64,000 bases of DNA from Yokenella regensburgei ATCC 49455 (GTDB lineage Bacteria; Pseudomonadota; Gammaproteobacteria; Enterobacterales; Enterobacteriaceae), in the NCBI RefSeq assembly GCF_000735455.1, contig NZ_JMPS01000076.1:1-64000 (forward strand), read 5' to 3'. Below the pieces are notes generated by a model that had not been told where the DNA came from, made no database searches, and saw nothing but the letters and a program-made list of their open reading frames with translations. Position 1 is the first letter of the stretch. Every line of letters starts with the position of its first letter. Below are positions 27,722-35,920 of this stretch, piece after piece. The translations under genes were made by a program, and so were the position numbers.

Positions 27722-28006
27722 TTAGTGGTGATCGTCATACTGATGTTCTATCACCATACCTTCCGCTACGCTTGCCACATGCCGCGCACGGGGATGATAC
27801 ACCGGTGCCGGTGCCGCCGTTTGCGTCGGTGCAACATAGGTCGTCTGCGGTGCGGTGCTGACAATCGTTGTTGATTCCGGCACGCTCACCGACGATGGCA
27901 CCATCACCAGTTTATAACCACTGGGAACATCCACCGTCACGTTCTGCGCCATCGCCATACCCGTACAACCCATCAATGCCACTGCCAATAAGCAACGTCT
28001 CTTCAC
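27722..28006 (-). CDS. Small exported or lipoprotein, proline/threonine-rich, unknown
   Basis: About 94 residues from a GTG at 28006; an upstream TTG would add 11 residues that do not look like a leader. The N-terminus (KRRCLLAVALMGCTGMAMA-Q) can be read as a type-I signal peptide ending AMA or as a lipobox (LMGC). The mature part is low-complexity, rich in Val, Thr, Ser, Pro and Ala, and ends in a His/Asp cluster (EHQYDDHH) that might bind metal. The function is unknown. It lies between a convergent exported protein and the cio operon promoter. Confidence 0.65.
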   Translation of the reverse strand: MKRRCLLAVALMGCTGMAMAQNVTVDVPSGYKLVMVPSSVSVPESTTIVSTAPQTTYVAPTQTAAPAPVYHPRARHVASVAEGMVIEHQYDDHH

Positions 28007-28238
28007 AAGAATATCTCGCAATAAATGAGGAAATAACAAGAAGTCGGGAGTATGAAGAGCGGCGCTTATTTTTTTGTAGCCTGGAATGCTGGAGAAAGTA
28101 ACACTTTATTACGGCGGCCTTTTCGCAGAATCATAACAGTATGGCAACTGTTATACATAAATAAGCCTTTTCTGTTTCTGCCGCTGCCCATCCCCTGGCT
28201 CTAGAATTGCGCTGAATCAATTTTCTGCGGAGTTCTGC

Positions 28239-29636
28239 ATGTTTGGTCTTGATGCCTTTCATTTAGCAAGGATCCAGTTTGCGTTTACGGTTTCCTTCCA
28301 CATTATCTTTCCGGCGATAACCATCGGCCTTGCCAGCTATCTGGCGGTACTCGAAGGGTTATGGCTAAAAAGTAAAAATCCGGTATGGCGCTCGCTGTAT
28401 CAGTTCTGGTCAAAAATCTTTGCCGTTAACTTCGGGATGGGCGTGGTGTCAGGCCTGGTGATGGCCTATCAGTTCGGCACTAACTGGAGCGGTTTTTCCC
28501 AGTTTGCCGGGAGTATTACCGGCCCGCTGTTGACCTACGAAGTGCTCACCGCCTTCTTCCTCGAGGCCGGGTTCCTCGGCGTGATGCTGTTCGGCTGGAA
28601 GAAAGTCGGCCCCGGGCTGCACTTCTTCTCCACCTGCATGGTGGCGCTCGGAACGATTATTTCCACCTTCTGGATCCTTGCCTCCAACAGCTGGATGCAG
28701 ACCCCGCAGGGCTATGAAATCGTCAATGGTCAGGTCGTGCCGGTAGACTGGTTCGCGGTGGTGTTCAACCCGTCATTCCCTTACCGCCTGCTGCACATGT
28801 CAACGGCGGCATTTCTTAGTAGTGCGCTGTTCGTGGCGGCCTCTGCCGCCTGGCACCTGCTGCGCGGTAATAACACTCCAGCCATTCGCGCGATGTTCTC
28901 GATGGCGCTGTGGATGACGCTGATTGTCGCGCCGTTACAGGCGATGATTGGCGATATGCACGGTCTGAACACGCTCAAGCACCAGCCTGCCAAAATTGCC
29001 GCCATTGAAGGTCACTGGGAAAACCCGCCGGGCGAGCCTACGCCGCTGCTGCTGTTCGGCTGGCCGGATATGGAGCAGGAGCGTACCCGTTATGGTCTGG
29101 AAATCCCGGCGCTGGGCAGCCTTATTCTGACCCATAGCCTTGATAAACAGGTTCCGGCGCTGAAGGATTTCCCGAAAGAGGACCGCCCCAACTCGACGAT
29201 GGTGTTCTGGTCGTTTCGCATTATGGCCGGGCTCGGCATGCTGATGATACTGCTTGGCGTCGCCGCACTGTGGCTGCGTCGAAAACAGCGTCTTTATACG
29301 TCTCGCCCGTTCCTGCGCTTTGCGCTGTGGATGGGACCTTCCGGGCTTATCGCTATTCTTGCCGGTTGGGTGACGACGGAGGTCGGCCGCCAGCCGTGGG
29401 TGGTTTACGGCTTACAGCGCACCAAAGACGCGGTCTCCGCCCACGGTGACCTGCACATGAGCATCAGCCTGCTGGCGTTCTTTGTGGTCTACAGCGCGGT
29501 GTTTGGCGTTGGCTATAGCTACATGATCCGCCTGATTCGTAAAGGCCCGCAGGCGTTTGTCCCTGAACCAACCGGGACGCCGGCTCGCCCGCTCTCAGCG
29601 GCGGTAGAACATTTTCATTCTGAGGAGCAGCGCTGA
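28239..29636 (+). CDS. cioA: CioA-like subunit I of bd-type ubiquinol oxidase
   Basis: A 465-residue integral membrane protein of the CydA family with about nine membrane segments. The conserved haem histidines are in FTVSFHIIFPA (His near 21) and in RLLHMSTAA (near 186); the quinol-loop GHWE motif follows near 262. The Q-loop is short and the protein is about 57 residues shorter than E. coli CydA, the pattern of the cyanide-insensitive oxidase CioA. It oxidises ubiquinol and reduces oxygen to water in the inner membrane. Its stop overlaps the cioB start by one base. Confidence 0.9.
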   Translation: MFGLDAFHLARIQFAFTVSFHIIFPAITIGLASYLAVLEGLWLKSKNPVWRSLYQFWSKIFAVNFGMGVVSGLVMAYQFGTNWSGFSQFAGSITGPLLTYEVLTAFFLEAGFLGVMLFGWKKVGPGLHFFSTCMVALGTIISTFWILASNSWMQTPQGYEIVNGQVVPVDWFAVVFNPSFPYRLLHMSTAAFLSSALFVAASAAWHLLRGNNTPAIRAMFSMALWMTLIVAPLQAMIGDMHGLNTLKHQPAKIAAIEGHWENPPGEPTPLLLFGWPDMEQERTRYGLEIPALGSLILTHSLDKQVPALKDFPKEDRPNSTMVFWSFRIMAGLGMLMILLGVAALWLRRKQRLYTSRPFLRFALWMGPSGLIAILAGWVTTEVGRQPWVVYGLQRTKDAVSAHGDLHMSISLLAFFVVYSAVFGVGYSYMIRLIRKGPQAFVPEPTGTPARPLSAAVEHFHSEEQR

Positions 29637-30646
29637 TGGGTATCGATCTTTCCGTCATCTGGTTTGTGATTATCGTCTTTGCCACCCTGATGTACATCGT
29701 GATGGATGGTTTTGACCTCGGGATTGGCATTCTCTTCCCGGCTACCCGTGACGCCGCCGACCGCGATGTGATGGTTAACAGCGTCGCCCCGGTCTGGGAC
29801 GGTAACGAAACCTGGCTGGTGCTCGGCGGTGCCGGGCTGTTTGGCGCCTTTCCGCTGGCCTACGCGGTGATTATTGATGCGCTGACCATTCCGCTGACGC
29901 TTATGCTCATTGGTCTGATTTTCCGTGGCGTCGCGTTTGAGTTTCGCTTTCAGGCAACGCCATCGCACCGCCCCTTCTGGGATAAAGCCTTCCTCGGCGG
30001 CTCACTCCTCGCCACCTTCAGCCAGGGCGTGGTGGTGGGTGCCGTACTGAACGGTTTCCCGGTGGCTAACCGCACCTTTAGCGGCGGGCCGTTCGACTGG
30101 CTCACCCCTTTCACCCTGTTCTGCGGCCTGGGGCTGGTGATTGCCTATGCGCTGTTAGGCGCGACGTGGCTGGTCATGAAAACGGAGAATGCCCTGCAGC
30201 AAAAAATGCGCGCCACGGCGAAAAAACTGCTGCTGGCACTGCTGGTGGTGATAGGCATTATCAGCCTGTGGACGCCGCTGGCACACAGCGCCATCGCCGA
30301 GCGTTGGTTCAGCCTGCCGAATCTGTTCTTCCTGCTGCCGGTACCGATTCTGGTGGTGGCCCTGAGTCTGTGGCTGTGGGGCGTGCTGACGCATCCGGAG
30401 TACCATGCCTCGGCGTTTTTACTCACTCTTGGGCTTATCTTTCTTGGCTTCAGCGAGCTTGGGATCAGCATCTGGCCGAACCTCATCCCGCCTGATGTCA
30501 CCCTGTGGCAGGCCGCCGCGCCGCCGCAAAGCCAGGGCTTTATGCTGGTGGGCGCGCTGCTTATCATTCCGGTAATTCTGGTGTACACCTTCTGGAGTTA
30601 CTACGTCTTTCGCGGCAAAGTTCAACACGGCGAGGGGTATCACTGA
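29636..30646 (+). CDS. cioB: CioB-like subunit II of bd-type ubiquinol oxidase
   Basis: A 336-residue membrane protein of the CydB family with about eight segments, starting MGIDLSVIWFVIIVFATLMYIVMDGFDLGIG-like, the usual subunit-II N-terminus (quoted loosely), and the VMVNSVAPVWDGNETWLVLG signature near residues 43-62. It pairs with CioA. It overlaps cioA by one base and the downstream 41-codon gene by one base (TGATG), so all three are translationally coupled. Confidence 0.92.
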   Translation: MGIDLSVIWFVIIVFATLMYIVMDGFDLGIGILFPATRDAADRDVMVNSVAPVWDGNETWLVLGGAGLFGAFPLAYAVIIDALTIPLTLMLIGLIFRGVAFEFRFQATPSHRPFWDKAFLGGSLLATFSQGVVVGAVLNGFPVANRTFSGGPFDWLTPFTLFCGLGLVIAYALLGATWLVMKTENALQQKMRATAKKLLLALLVVIGIISLWTPLAHSAIAERWFSLPNLFFLLPVPILVVALSLWLWGVLTHPEYHASAFLLTLGLIFLGFSELGISIWPNLIPPDVTLWQAAAPPQSQGFMLVGALLIIPVILVYTFWSYYVFRGKVQHGEGYH

Positions 30647-30771
30647 TGCAACAACCACTGTTCAAGCGGCTATTCTGGCTGGTTATTCTGTGGGGCGGCA
30701 GCGTTATGGCGCTGGCAGCAGTCGGTTCATTTTTCCGGCTGTTGATGACGGCTGCAGGTTTTAAATCGTGA
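30646..30771 (+). CDS. DUF2474 small subunit of the cio oxidase operon
   Basis: A 41-residue single-pass membrane protein, overlapping cioB by one base. The segment KRLFWLVILWGGSVMALAAV begins the membrane helix. It fits the DUF2474 proteins found at the end of cioAB operons, which resemble CydX, the small stabilising subunit of cytochrome bd. A supporting role in oxidase assembly is therefore likely but inferred from context. A strong terminator follows. Confidence 0.85.
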   Translation: MQQPLFKRLFWLVILWGGSVMALAAVGSFFRLLMTAAGFKS

Positions 30772-30787
30772 TGATGTAAATTAAATC

Positions 30788-30811
30788 AACCCCCTCATTA
30801 CTGAGGGGGTT
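30788..30811. terminator. Terminator between the cio operon and chitinase
   Basis: AACCCCCTCA (30788-30797) pairs perfectly with TGAGGGGGTT (30802-30811) around a four-base loop, with T-rich sequence after it on the plus strand and an AT-rich tract on the minus side. It separates two convergent transcripts. Confidence 0.88.
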
Positions 30812-30827
30812 GTTATATTCACAACAG

Positions 30828-33011
30828 TTATGGTGCGATGAGAGTCCCTACCAACGTATTGCCATTACGGATAATCTCGATCTTATCACCAGACTTAATA
30901 TTACCCCACGAACGCGCCCTGATATTGAGTTCGCCATTCGCCATAGTGACATAAGACAAATAAGCAGTTGTACCCATACCATTCTTGTTATTAGGATTGG
31001 TACGGAAATCCCCACTATATTTATTGTTCAGATAAATAACATACTGCTCACTGCCGGAAGGGGTGAAATCGAAAGTAAATGAGGTCCCGTTAAGATTCAG
31101 TGCCTTTATATTATTGTCTGTCTCAAAACGAATGTCATCGGTCAATGTTTTTTCAAAAATAGTCGTACCACCTACGGTGAACGTAAGTACATCCCCCGCT
31201 ACCGGCGTTTTAAGGTTGCATGATAACGATACGGTGCTGCCGTTAACGGATTTAGTTCCGCCAGTGACTTTACCGTTACTGCTGCTGCACACGACATTGC
31301 CGTTGAGCGTCAGCTTATATTCATAGCTCCCTTCCTGGAAGGATTTGTCCAGGTTCAGGATCATGAACGTGGTTTTGACATTGTTTGTCGTGGAGTTGGC
31401 AATAGTATTGGTGGTATACCCCAGGTAGCCGGTCAGCTGGGTATCTTTTAACGGCTTAACGATATCACCCAGCTCATGATCGGTGGTGTCACCGCTCAGA
31501 TCCCAGATAATCGCGCCGCCGAAGCCCTGGGCGTTGATGTAGTCGACTTTCCCCTGAATCGACTCCGGATCGTCATAGGTGAAAAACTCCTGCGTCGAGT
31601 TGCTGTACAGATACGGCACTTTCGCCTGATCGTCCCAGTAGCGGGTATACTTCCCGCTCGCCAGCATGGTCTTCAGGGTCGCGTATGGGTTCGTCCCGGT
31701 GTACTGACCCTCATCATCCCATTGCCCGTGAACCGTCGCCGAACCGGCGGCAAACAGCCCCGGCAGGCCGGCTTCCAGTTCGGTTGACGCGACGCTACCC
31801 CAGCCACGGCCATAGTACGGCAGCCCCATCATCAGCTTCTGCTTCGGTACCGCCCAGGTCTCGTTATACTCCTTCATGGTCGATGCCACGTTTAACAGCG
31901 GATCGCTATCCATGCTGTTAGCAAACAGCGGCGCGTTATGCCCGGTGATCGCGTCGAAGGCGCCGTGGATGTCGTACGCCATCACGTTAACGCTGTCCAG
32001 CAGCGGTGCGGTCACTTTCGGGTTAATGTACTGAATGTTATTGTGATTGGTGGTCACCGCCGCCGACAGCTGATAATACTTATCGCTGGCTAAACCTGCG
32101 GTATCCAGCTTGCTGCGCAGCGTCTGGATAAGGCTGGTGAACTGGGCTTTTTCTGCATCGGTGTCCGGATATTCCCAGTCAACGTCGATACCGTCAAAGC
32201 CGTACTTCTGCATAAAGGCAATCATGCTGTCAGCAAGCTTATCGGTGCCGTCCTGGGTTTTGGTTGCCGTCTCAAAGACGCCTTCCTGTGAGTTGTCCCA
32301 GCCACCGACTGAAATCATATAGCTGACGCTGTTCTCTTCGGTCAGCTCATCGAGCTGCTTCAGCAGACCCGGGCCTTTATCGGTATCGTGGATAATGACC
32401 TCCCCGTCTTCAACAATACCAAAGCCGTAGTTGAGGTGCGTCAGGCCCGTGAAATCAATTTTATCCGGGGTGAAGTTATTATGGGCATCATAGACGCCCC
32501 ATTCCGGGAAATAACCGATGATCTTGCGCTGGGCAGCAACGGTCGCTTTGCCATTGCTCTGAATATCGGCGGCTTTCTGCCCGGTATAAGGTGTGAATTT
32601 GAACGTTGCCAGCGTATTGATAGAAATAACGCCTAAATCTGTCCACATGTTGCCGCTGCTGGAGCCCGGCGTCTGGCCCGCTTCAGCCCACCACTGCGCG
32701 CTCCAGTAATGACCGTTGTAACTCACCACGGCCCCCCCCGCATAGGATGAGTCAGGATCGTAGGCCACGGCCTTGATCGCGTTATCATCTTTGGTCGCCA
32801 CCGTCACGGTGACGGTGCCCGGGAAGCTATTTTGTGTCGCACTGGTATAAGCTACCCAGGATTCACCATTATCTTTACTCAGCATCTCGCTGGTGGTCAG
32901 GCCACTAATAGTATTGGTGTCATCATTCATGGTGAGCGATGCCGCGGAGGCGGCGAAAGGTAAAATCAGCCCGCTAAAAAGCATCGCTTTTGTTAGCTTA
33001 TTTAATGTCAT
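30828..33011 (-). CDS. Secreted GH18 chitinase with CBM5/12 and extra C-terminal module
   Basis: A 727-residue exported chitinase. The second of two close ATGs (33011) is the better start, seven bases after AAGGA. Counting from the first ATG, residues 1-26 are a signal peptide, about 95-130 form a CBM5/12-type chitin-binding unit (SYNGHYWSAQWWAEAGQTPG), and about 165-545 form the GH18 barrel. The SxGG motif is near 236 and the catalytic DGIDVDWE ends at Glu282. The last 180 residues are a low-cysteine beta-rich region of unknown type, encoded by visibly more AT-rich DNA than the barrel, perhaps a substrate-binding or attachment module gained separately. It hydrolyses beta-1,4-GlcNAc polymers outside the cytoplasm; no type-II secretion genes are in the window. 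Confidence 0.93.
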   Translation of the reverse strand: MTLNKLTKAMLFSGLILPFAASAASLTMNDDTNTISGLTTSEMLSKDNGESWVAYTSATQNSFPGTVTVTVATKDDNAIKAVAYDPDSSYAGGAVVSYNGHYWSAQWWAEAGQTPGSSSGNMWTDLGVISINTLATFKFTPYTGQKAADIQSNGKATVAAQRKIIGYFPEWGVYDAHNNFTPDKIDFTGLTHLNYGFGIVEDGEVIIHDTDKGPGLLKQLDELTEENSVSYMISVGGWDNSQEGVFETATKTQDGTDKLADSMIAFMQKYGFDGIDVDWEYPDTDAEKAQFTSLIQTLRSKLDTAGLASDKYYQLSAAVTTNHNNIQYINPKVTAPLLDSVNVMAYDIHGAFDAITGHNAPLFANSMDSDPLLNVASTMKEYNETWAVPKQKLMMGLPYYGRGWGSVASTELEAGLPGLFAAGSATVHGQWDDEGQYTGTNPYATLKTMLASGKYTRYWDDQAKVPYLYSNSTQEFFTYDDPESIQGKVDYINAQGFGGAIIWDLSGDTTDHELGDIVKPLKDTQLTGYLGYTTNTIANSTTNNVKTTFMILNLDKSFQEGSYEYKLTLNGNVVCSSSNGKVTGGTKSVNGSTVSLSCNLKTPVAGDVLTFTVGGTTIFEKTLTDDIRFETDNNIKALNLNGTSFTFDFTPSGSEQYVIYLNNKYSGDFRTNPNNKNGMGTTAYLSYVTMANGELNIRARSWGNIKSGDKIEIIRNGNTLVGTLIAP

Positions 33012-33199
33012 TTTCATTCCTTGACTGTGAGTTATTGTTTCGCTTCGGTTTATTTCATACTTCGGAGGGGAATTTAATGAATAGAAACACTAACGACAAT
33101 TTAGAAATAGTTGAGTTGTAAATTAAGAAAAACTAATATATTCACTGTATTAATTTATCGATATTGTGAATATCTGCACAAACAAACATAATGAACAAA
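33012..33199. other. AT-rich upstream region of the chitinase gene
   Basis: A gene-free AT-rich stretch between the chitinase start and the rlhA terminator. It must carry the chitinase promoter, reading leftwards. No operator is recognised. Confidence 0.4.
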
Positions 33200-33227
33200 T
33201 AAAGAAACAGGAGCCGAGGCTCCTGTT
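33200..33227 (-). terminator. Terminator of rlhA
   Basis: AACAGGAGC (33206-33214) pairs with GCTCCTGTT (33219-33227) around CGAG, and on the minus strand is followed by TTCTTTATTTG. It lies immediately after the rlhA stop at 33233. Confidence 0.82.
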
Positions 33228-33232
33228 ATTGA

Positions 33233-35197
33233 TTAGCTATTTTTACGCCCTGGCAGGGTCTTCAGAAGATCTTCCGGACTGACGGAAGCCACAATACTGC
33301 CCGCCTGCGGCAGCTTCAGAATGTGGTTTTTGATTTTCCCGACCACATGCATCTCGCACGGGCGGCAGTCAAAGCGTAACGTCAGCACCTCATCGCCGTG
33401 CACCAGCTGCATCGGCGTGGCGCGCCAGCTCTTGATATTGCCTTTCGCCTGTTTCGGGCACAGATTGAAGGCAAAACGCAGGCAGTGCTTGGTGATCATG
33501 ACCGGCACATCGCCCTTCTCTTCGTGCGCTTCATAAGCAGCATCAATCAGTTGCACACCGTAGCGATGATAGAATTCACGCGCCTTGTGGTTGTAGACGT
33601 TCGCGAGGAAGCTCAGATGCGTCTCCGGGAACACCGGCGGCGGTACAGACACCGGCTTACGGCTGCCACGCTGGTAATTCGCCAGACGCGCCTCATCCAG
33701 CATCTCTACCGCTTCGCGTCGCAGCTGATTGAGCATGCTGTTCGGTACGAACAGTGCACCCGGCAAATTGACGCTAATTTCGCGGGCGTAGTACATCGTT
33801 TGCCCAAGTTTAGCGATCCCGTCCTGCAGGCTGTTCATCGCTTTTTCGGCGTTGGTCGCCTCTTCAAAGCGGCCTTCCAGGGTGTGGGTGACGCTGACGC
33901 CCTCTTCACTGGTCAGCGTCAGCACGAGCTGCTCATGCCATCCGGAAAGCTCAACATCCACCGCCACGCGGCGATCGCTTGAGGTTTTGGTCAACGCCTG
34001 CTGCCAGTTGTGATCGAGGTTACGGTTGAGCGCCTGGTGCGGGCGCACCTTGTGCAGGTCGGCCGGCATCTCGTTCGGCCACACGCGGTAGCGGTTTTCC
34101 CCGGTTTTCTCCACGGTGTTAGCGCGAAAACCGACGATATCGCGCTTGATCATCACGTTCAGCCCATCGCCGTTCGCCAGCGGCTCGGTCACTTCAACGT
34201 CCAGGTGGTCTTTGCTGACCTTCAGCACTTCGCCCACCGGCAGGCCGATAAACTTCGGCGAATCAAAGGCGCCAATATCCCCTTTACGGTCGTTAACGAA
34301 ATAGTCGGTGCTGCCGCGATGGAAGGTCTTATCGGTCGACGGAATGAAGAAGTGCTCGGTACGCCCGGAAGAGGCCCGCGCCAGGTCGCCGCGATCTTCG
34401 ATAATCGCATCGAGCATCTGGCGATAATGGGCGGTGATGTTCTTCACGTAGCTCATGTCCTTGTAGCGACCTTCAATTTTGAAGGAACGCACACCGGCAT
34501 CAACCAGCGCGCCAAGGTTGGCGGTCTGATCGTTATCTTTCATCGACAACAGGTGTTTCTCAAACGATACCACGCGCCCCTGATCGTCTTTCAGGGTGTA
34601 CGGCAGACGGCAAGCCTGAGAGCAGTCACCGCGGTTGGCGCTGCGCCCGGTCTGGGCGTGAGAGATATAGCACTGGCCGGAGTAAGCCACGCACAGCGCA
34701 CCGTGAATAAAGAACTCAATGGTGGCATCGGTGGCGTCGCGAATGTCGGCAATCTGTTGCAGGTTCAGCTCGCGGGCAAGCACGATCTGGGTGAAGCCAA
34801 CGTCGGCGAGGAATTTTGCTTTCTCGACGCTACGGATATCACACTGGGTACTGGCATGCAGCTCAATCGGCGGAAGGCTCAGTTCGAGGATCCCCATATC
34901 CTGCACGATCATCGCATCCACGCCCGCATCGTACAGCGAGGTAATCAGCTTCTGCGCCGGTTCCAGCTCGTCATCATGAAGAATGGTATTCAGCGTCACA
35001 AACACCTTCGCGCCATAGCGATGAGCAAAGGGCACCAGGCTGGCGATGTCGCTCAGGCTGTTGCTGGCGTTATGACGCGCACCAAATCCCGGCCCTCCGA
35101 TATACACCGCGTCCGCGCCGTGAAGAATAGCTTCACGGGCAATCGACGCGTCACGTGCCGGGCTGAGCAGTTCAAGATGATGGTTTTGCAGGCGCAT
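33233..35197 (-). CDS. rlhA: RlhA (YdcP), 23S rRNA C2501 hydroxylation protein
   Basis: About 654 residues from the ATG at 35197, close to the 653 of E. coli RlhA; an in-frame TTG nine codons earlier is less likely. It is a U32-family protein needed for hydroxylation of cytidine 2501 in 23S rRNA, a modification that varies with iron and growth. The N-terminal barrel begins LELLSPARDASIAREAILHG. The four-cysteine cluster that should hold the iron-sulfur centre lies in ALCVAYSGQC and GDCSQACRLPY (about 170-205). Two further cysteines appear near the C-terminus (CLRFAFNLC). It is monocistronic with its own terminator. Confidence 0.96.
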   Translation of the reverse strand: MRLQNHHLELLSPARDASIAREAILHGADAVYIGGPGFGARHNASNSLSDIASLVPFAHRYGAKVFVTLNTILHDDELEPAQKLITSLYDAGVDAMIVQDMGILELSLPPIELHASTQCDIRSVEKAKFLADVGFTQIVLARELNLQQIADIRDATDATIEFFIHGALCVAYSGQCYISHAQTGRSANRGDCSQACRLPYTLKDDQGRVVSFEKHLLSMKDNDQTANLGALVDAGVRSFKIEGRYKDMSYVKNITAHYRQMLDAIIEDRGDLARASSGRTEHFFIPSTDKTFHRGSTDYFVNDRKGDIGAFDSPKFIGLPVGEVLKVSKDHLDVEVTEPLANGDGLNVMIKRDIVGFRANTVEKTGENRYRVWPNEMPADLHKVRPHQALNRNLDHNWQQALTKTSSDRRVAVDVELSGWHEQLVLTLTSEEGVSVTHTLEGRFEEATNAEKAMNSLQDGIAKLGQTMYYAREISVNLPGALFVPNSMLNQLRREAVEMLDEARLANYQRGSRKPVSVPPPVFPETHLSFLANVYNHKAREFYHRYGVQLIDAAYEAHEEKGDVPVMITKHCLRFAFNLCPKQAKGNIKSWRATPMQLVHGDEVLTLRFDCRPCEMHVVGKIKNHILKLPQAGSIVASVSPEDLLKTLPGRKNS

Positions 35198-35277
35198 ACT
35201 CTGGTTTTTATCCGTTATGGTCAAAATGGCGGCTATTGTAGTCAGAACTGCCGCCGGACGAAATCATTTTCCACCGT

Positions 35278-35832
35278 TTACGCTACGGCTTTGCCGGGTT
35301 TTCCTTCAGGATAGTGCACCAGCGAGTGAAAATGCACCGTCGCCTCGCCGCTGTTGCGATAGGCATGCGCGCGGTCACCGGCAAAACGCAGTCCTTCACC
35401 GGCGTTTAACGACTGCCAGACACCATCGATGCACATGTCGAGCACGCCCGCTATCACCACCACATGCTCAATCACCCCCGCTTCGTGCGGCGTCGATTCG
35501 CTGAGCGCCCCCGGCGCCAGAGTGATAGAAAAGTGATCGTAATGCAGCTTCGGATCCCACGGGAACAGCGTCGTAACCACCATCGCCTGCTGCTGCGGGT
35601 CAAACACCGGCGGCTCATTGGCCTGCGGCGGGCTGATAAACAGCGAGAACGGTACGTTGAGTCCGGTAGCGATTTTCCATAACGTCGCAACCGTCGGGCT
35701 GGATTCGTTACGCTCAATCTGGCCCAGCATCGCTTTCGACACGCCCGTCTCTTCTGCCAGCCGCGACAGGCTCCAGCCTCGCTGCTGGCGAAGGGATTTG
35801 AGCGTTGATGATAAGTGGTGAGCAAGTTCCAT
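35278..35832 (-). CDS. sutR: SutR (YdcN), XRE-cupin regulator of sulfur utilisation
   Basis: A 184-residue regulator with an XRE helix-turn-helix (about 8-65, GVSKAMLGQIERNESSPTVA) and a C-terminal cupin, matching E. coli SutR. The E. coli protein controls sulfur-utilisation genes. It is divergent from ydcO across 88 bp that contain two copies of ACGCTATARCGCACA, and a partial third copy overlaps its own start codon. The recognition-helix region closely resembles that of the second XRE-cupin protein at 7573-8148. Confidence 0.94.
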   Translation of the reverse strand: MELAHHLSSTLKSLRQQRGWSLSRLAEETGVSKAMLGQIERNESSPTVATLWKIATGLNVPFSLFISPPQANEPPVFDPQQQAMVVTTLFPWDPKLHYDHFSITLAPGALSESTPHEAGVIEHVVVIAGVLDMCIDGVWQSLNAGEGLRFAGDRAHAYRNSGEATVHFHSLVHYPEGKPGKAVA

Positions 35833-35838
35833 AGCGTC
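35829..35838. promoter_or_regulatory. Partial SutR-type half-site at the sutR start codon
   Basis: On the minus strand these bases read GACGCTATGG and match the left part of the two full repeats upstream of ydcO. The copy overlaps the sutR start codon, a position suited to autoregulation. It is a partial match only. Confidence 0.35.
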
Positions 35839-35864
35839 TCCTTTTTCATCAGTTTATCACTTGT

Positions 35865-35879
35865 ACGCTATAGCGCACA
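35865..35879. promoter_or_regulatory. Putative SutR operator, copy 1
   Basis: ACGCTATAGCGCACA contains the perfect 10-bp palindrome CGCTATAGCG (35866-35875). A second copy begins 31 bp downstream, about three helical turns away, so both could be bound on one DNA face. It lies in the sutR-ydcO divergent region. Confidence 0.6.
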
Positions 35880-35895
35880 GTGCTACATTTCTCGG

Positions 35896-35910
35896 ACGCT
35901 ATAACGCACA
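35896..35910. promoter_or_regulatory. Putative SutR operator, copy 2
   Basis: ACGCTATAACGCACA differs from copy 1 by one base and lies directly ahead of the ydcO ribosome site (AAGGAG). Binding here would block ydcO expression. Confidence 0.6.
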
Positions 35911-35920
35911 AGGAGTCAAC

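Noticed and set aside
34010..35314. 434-codon frame antisense to rlhA
   Set aside because: rlhA is certain by homology; the antisense frame has no domain or ribosome site.
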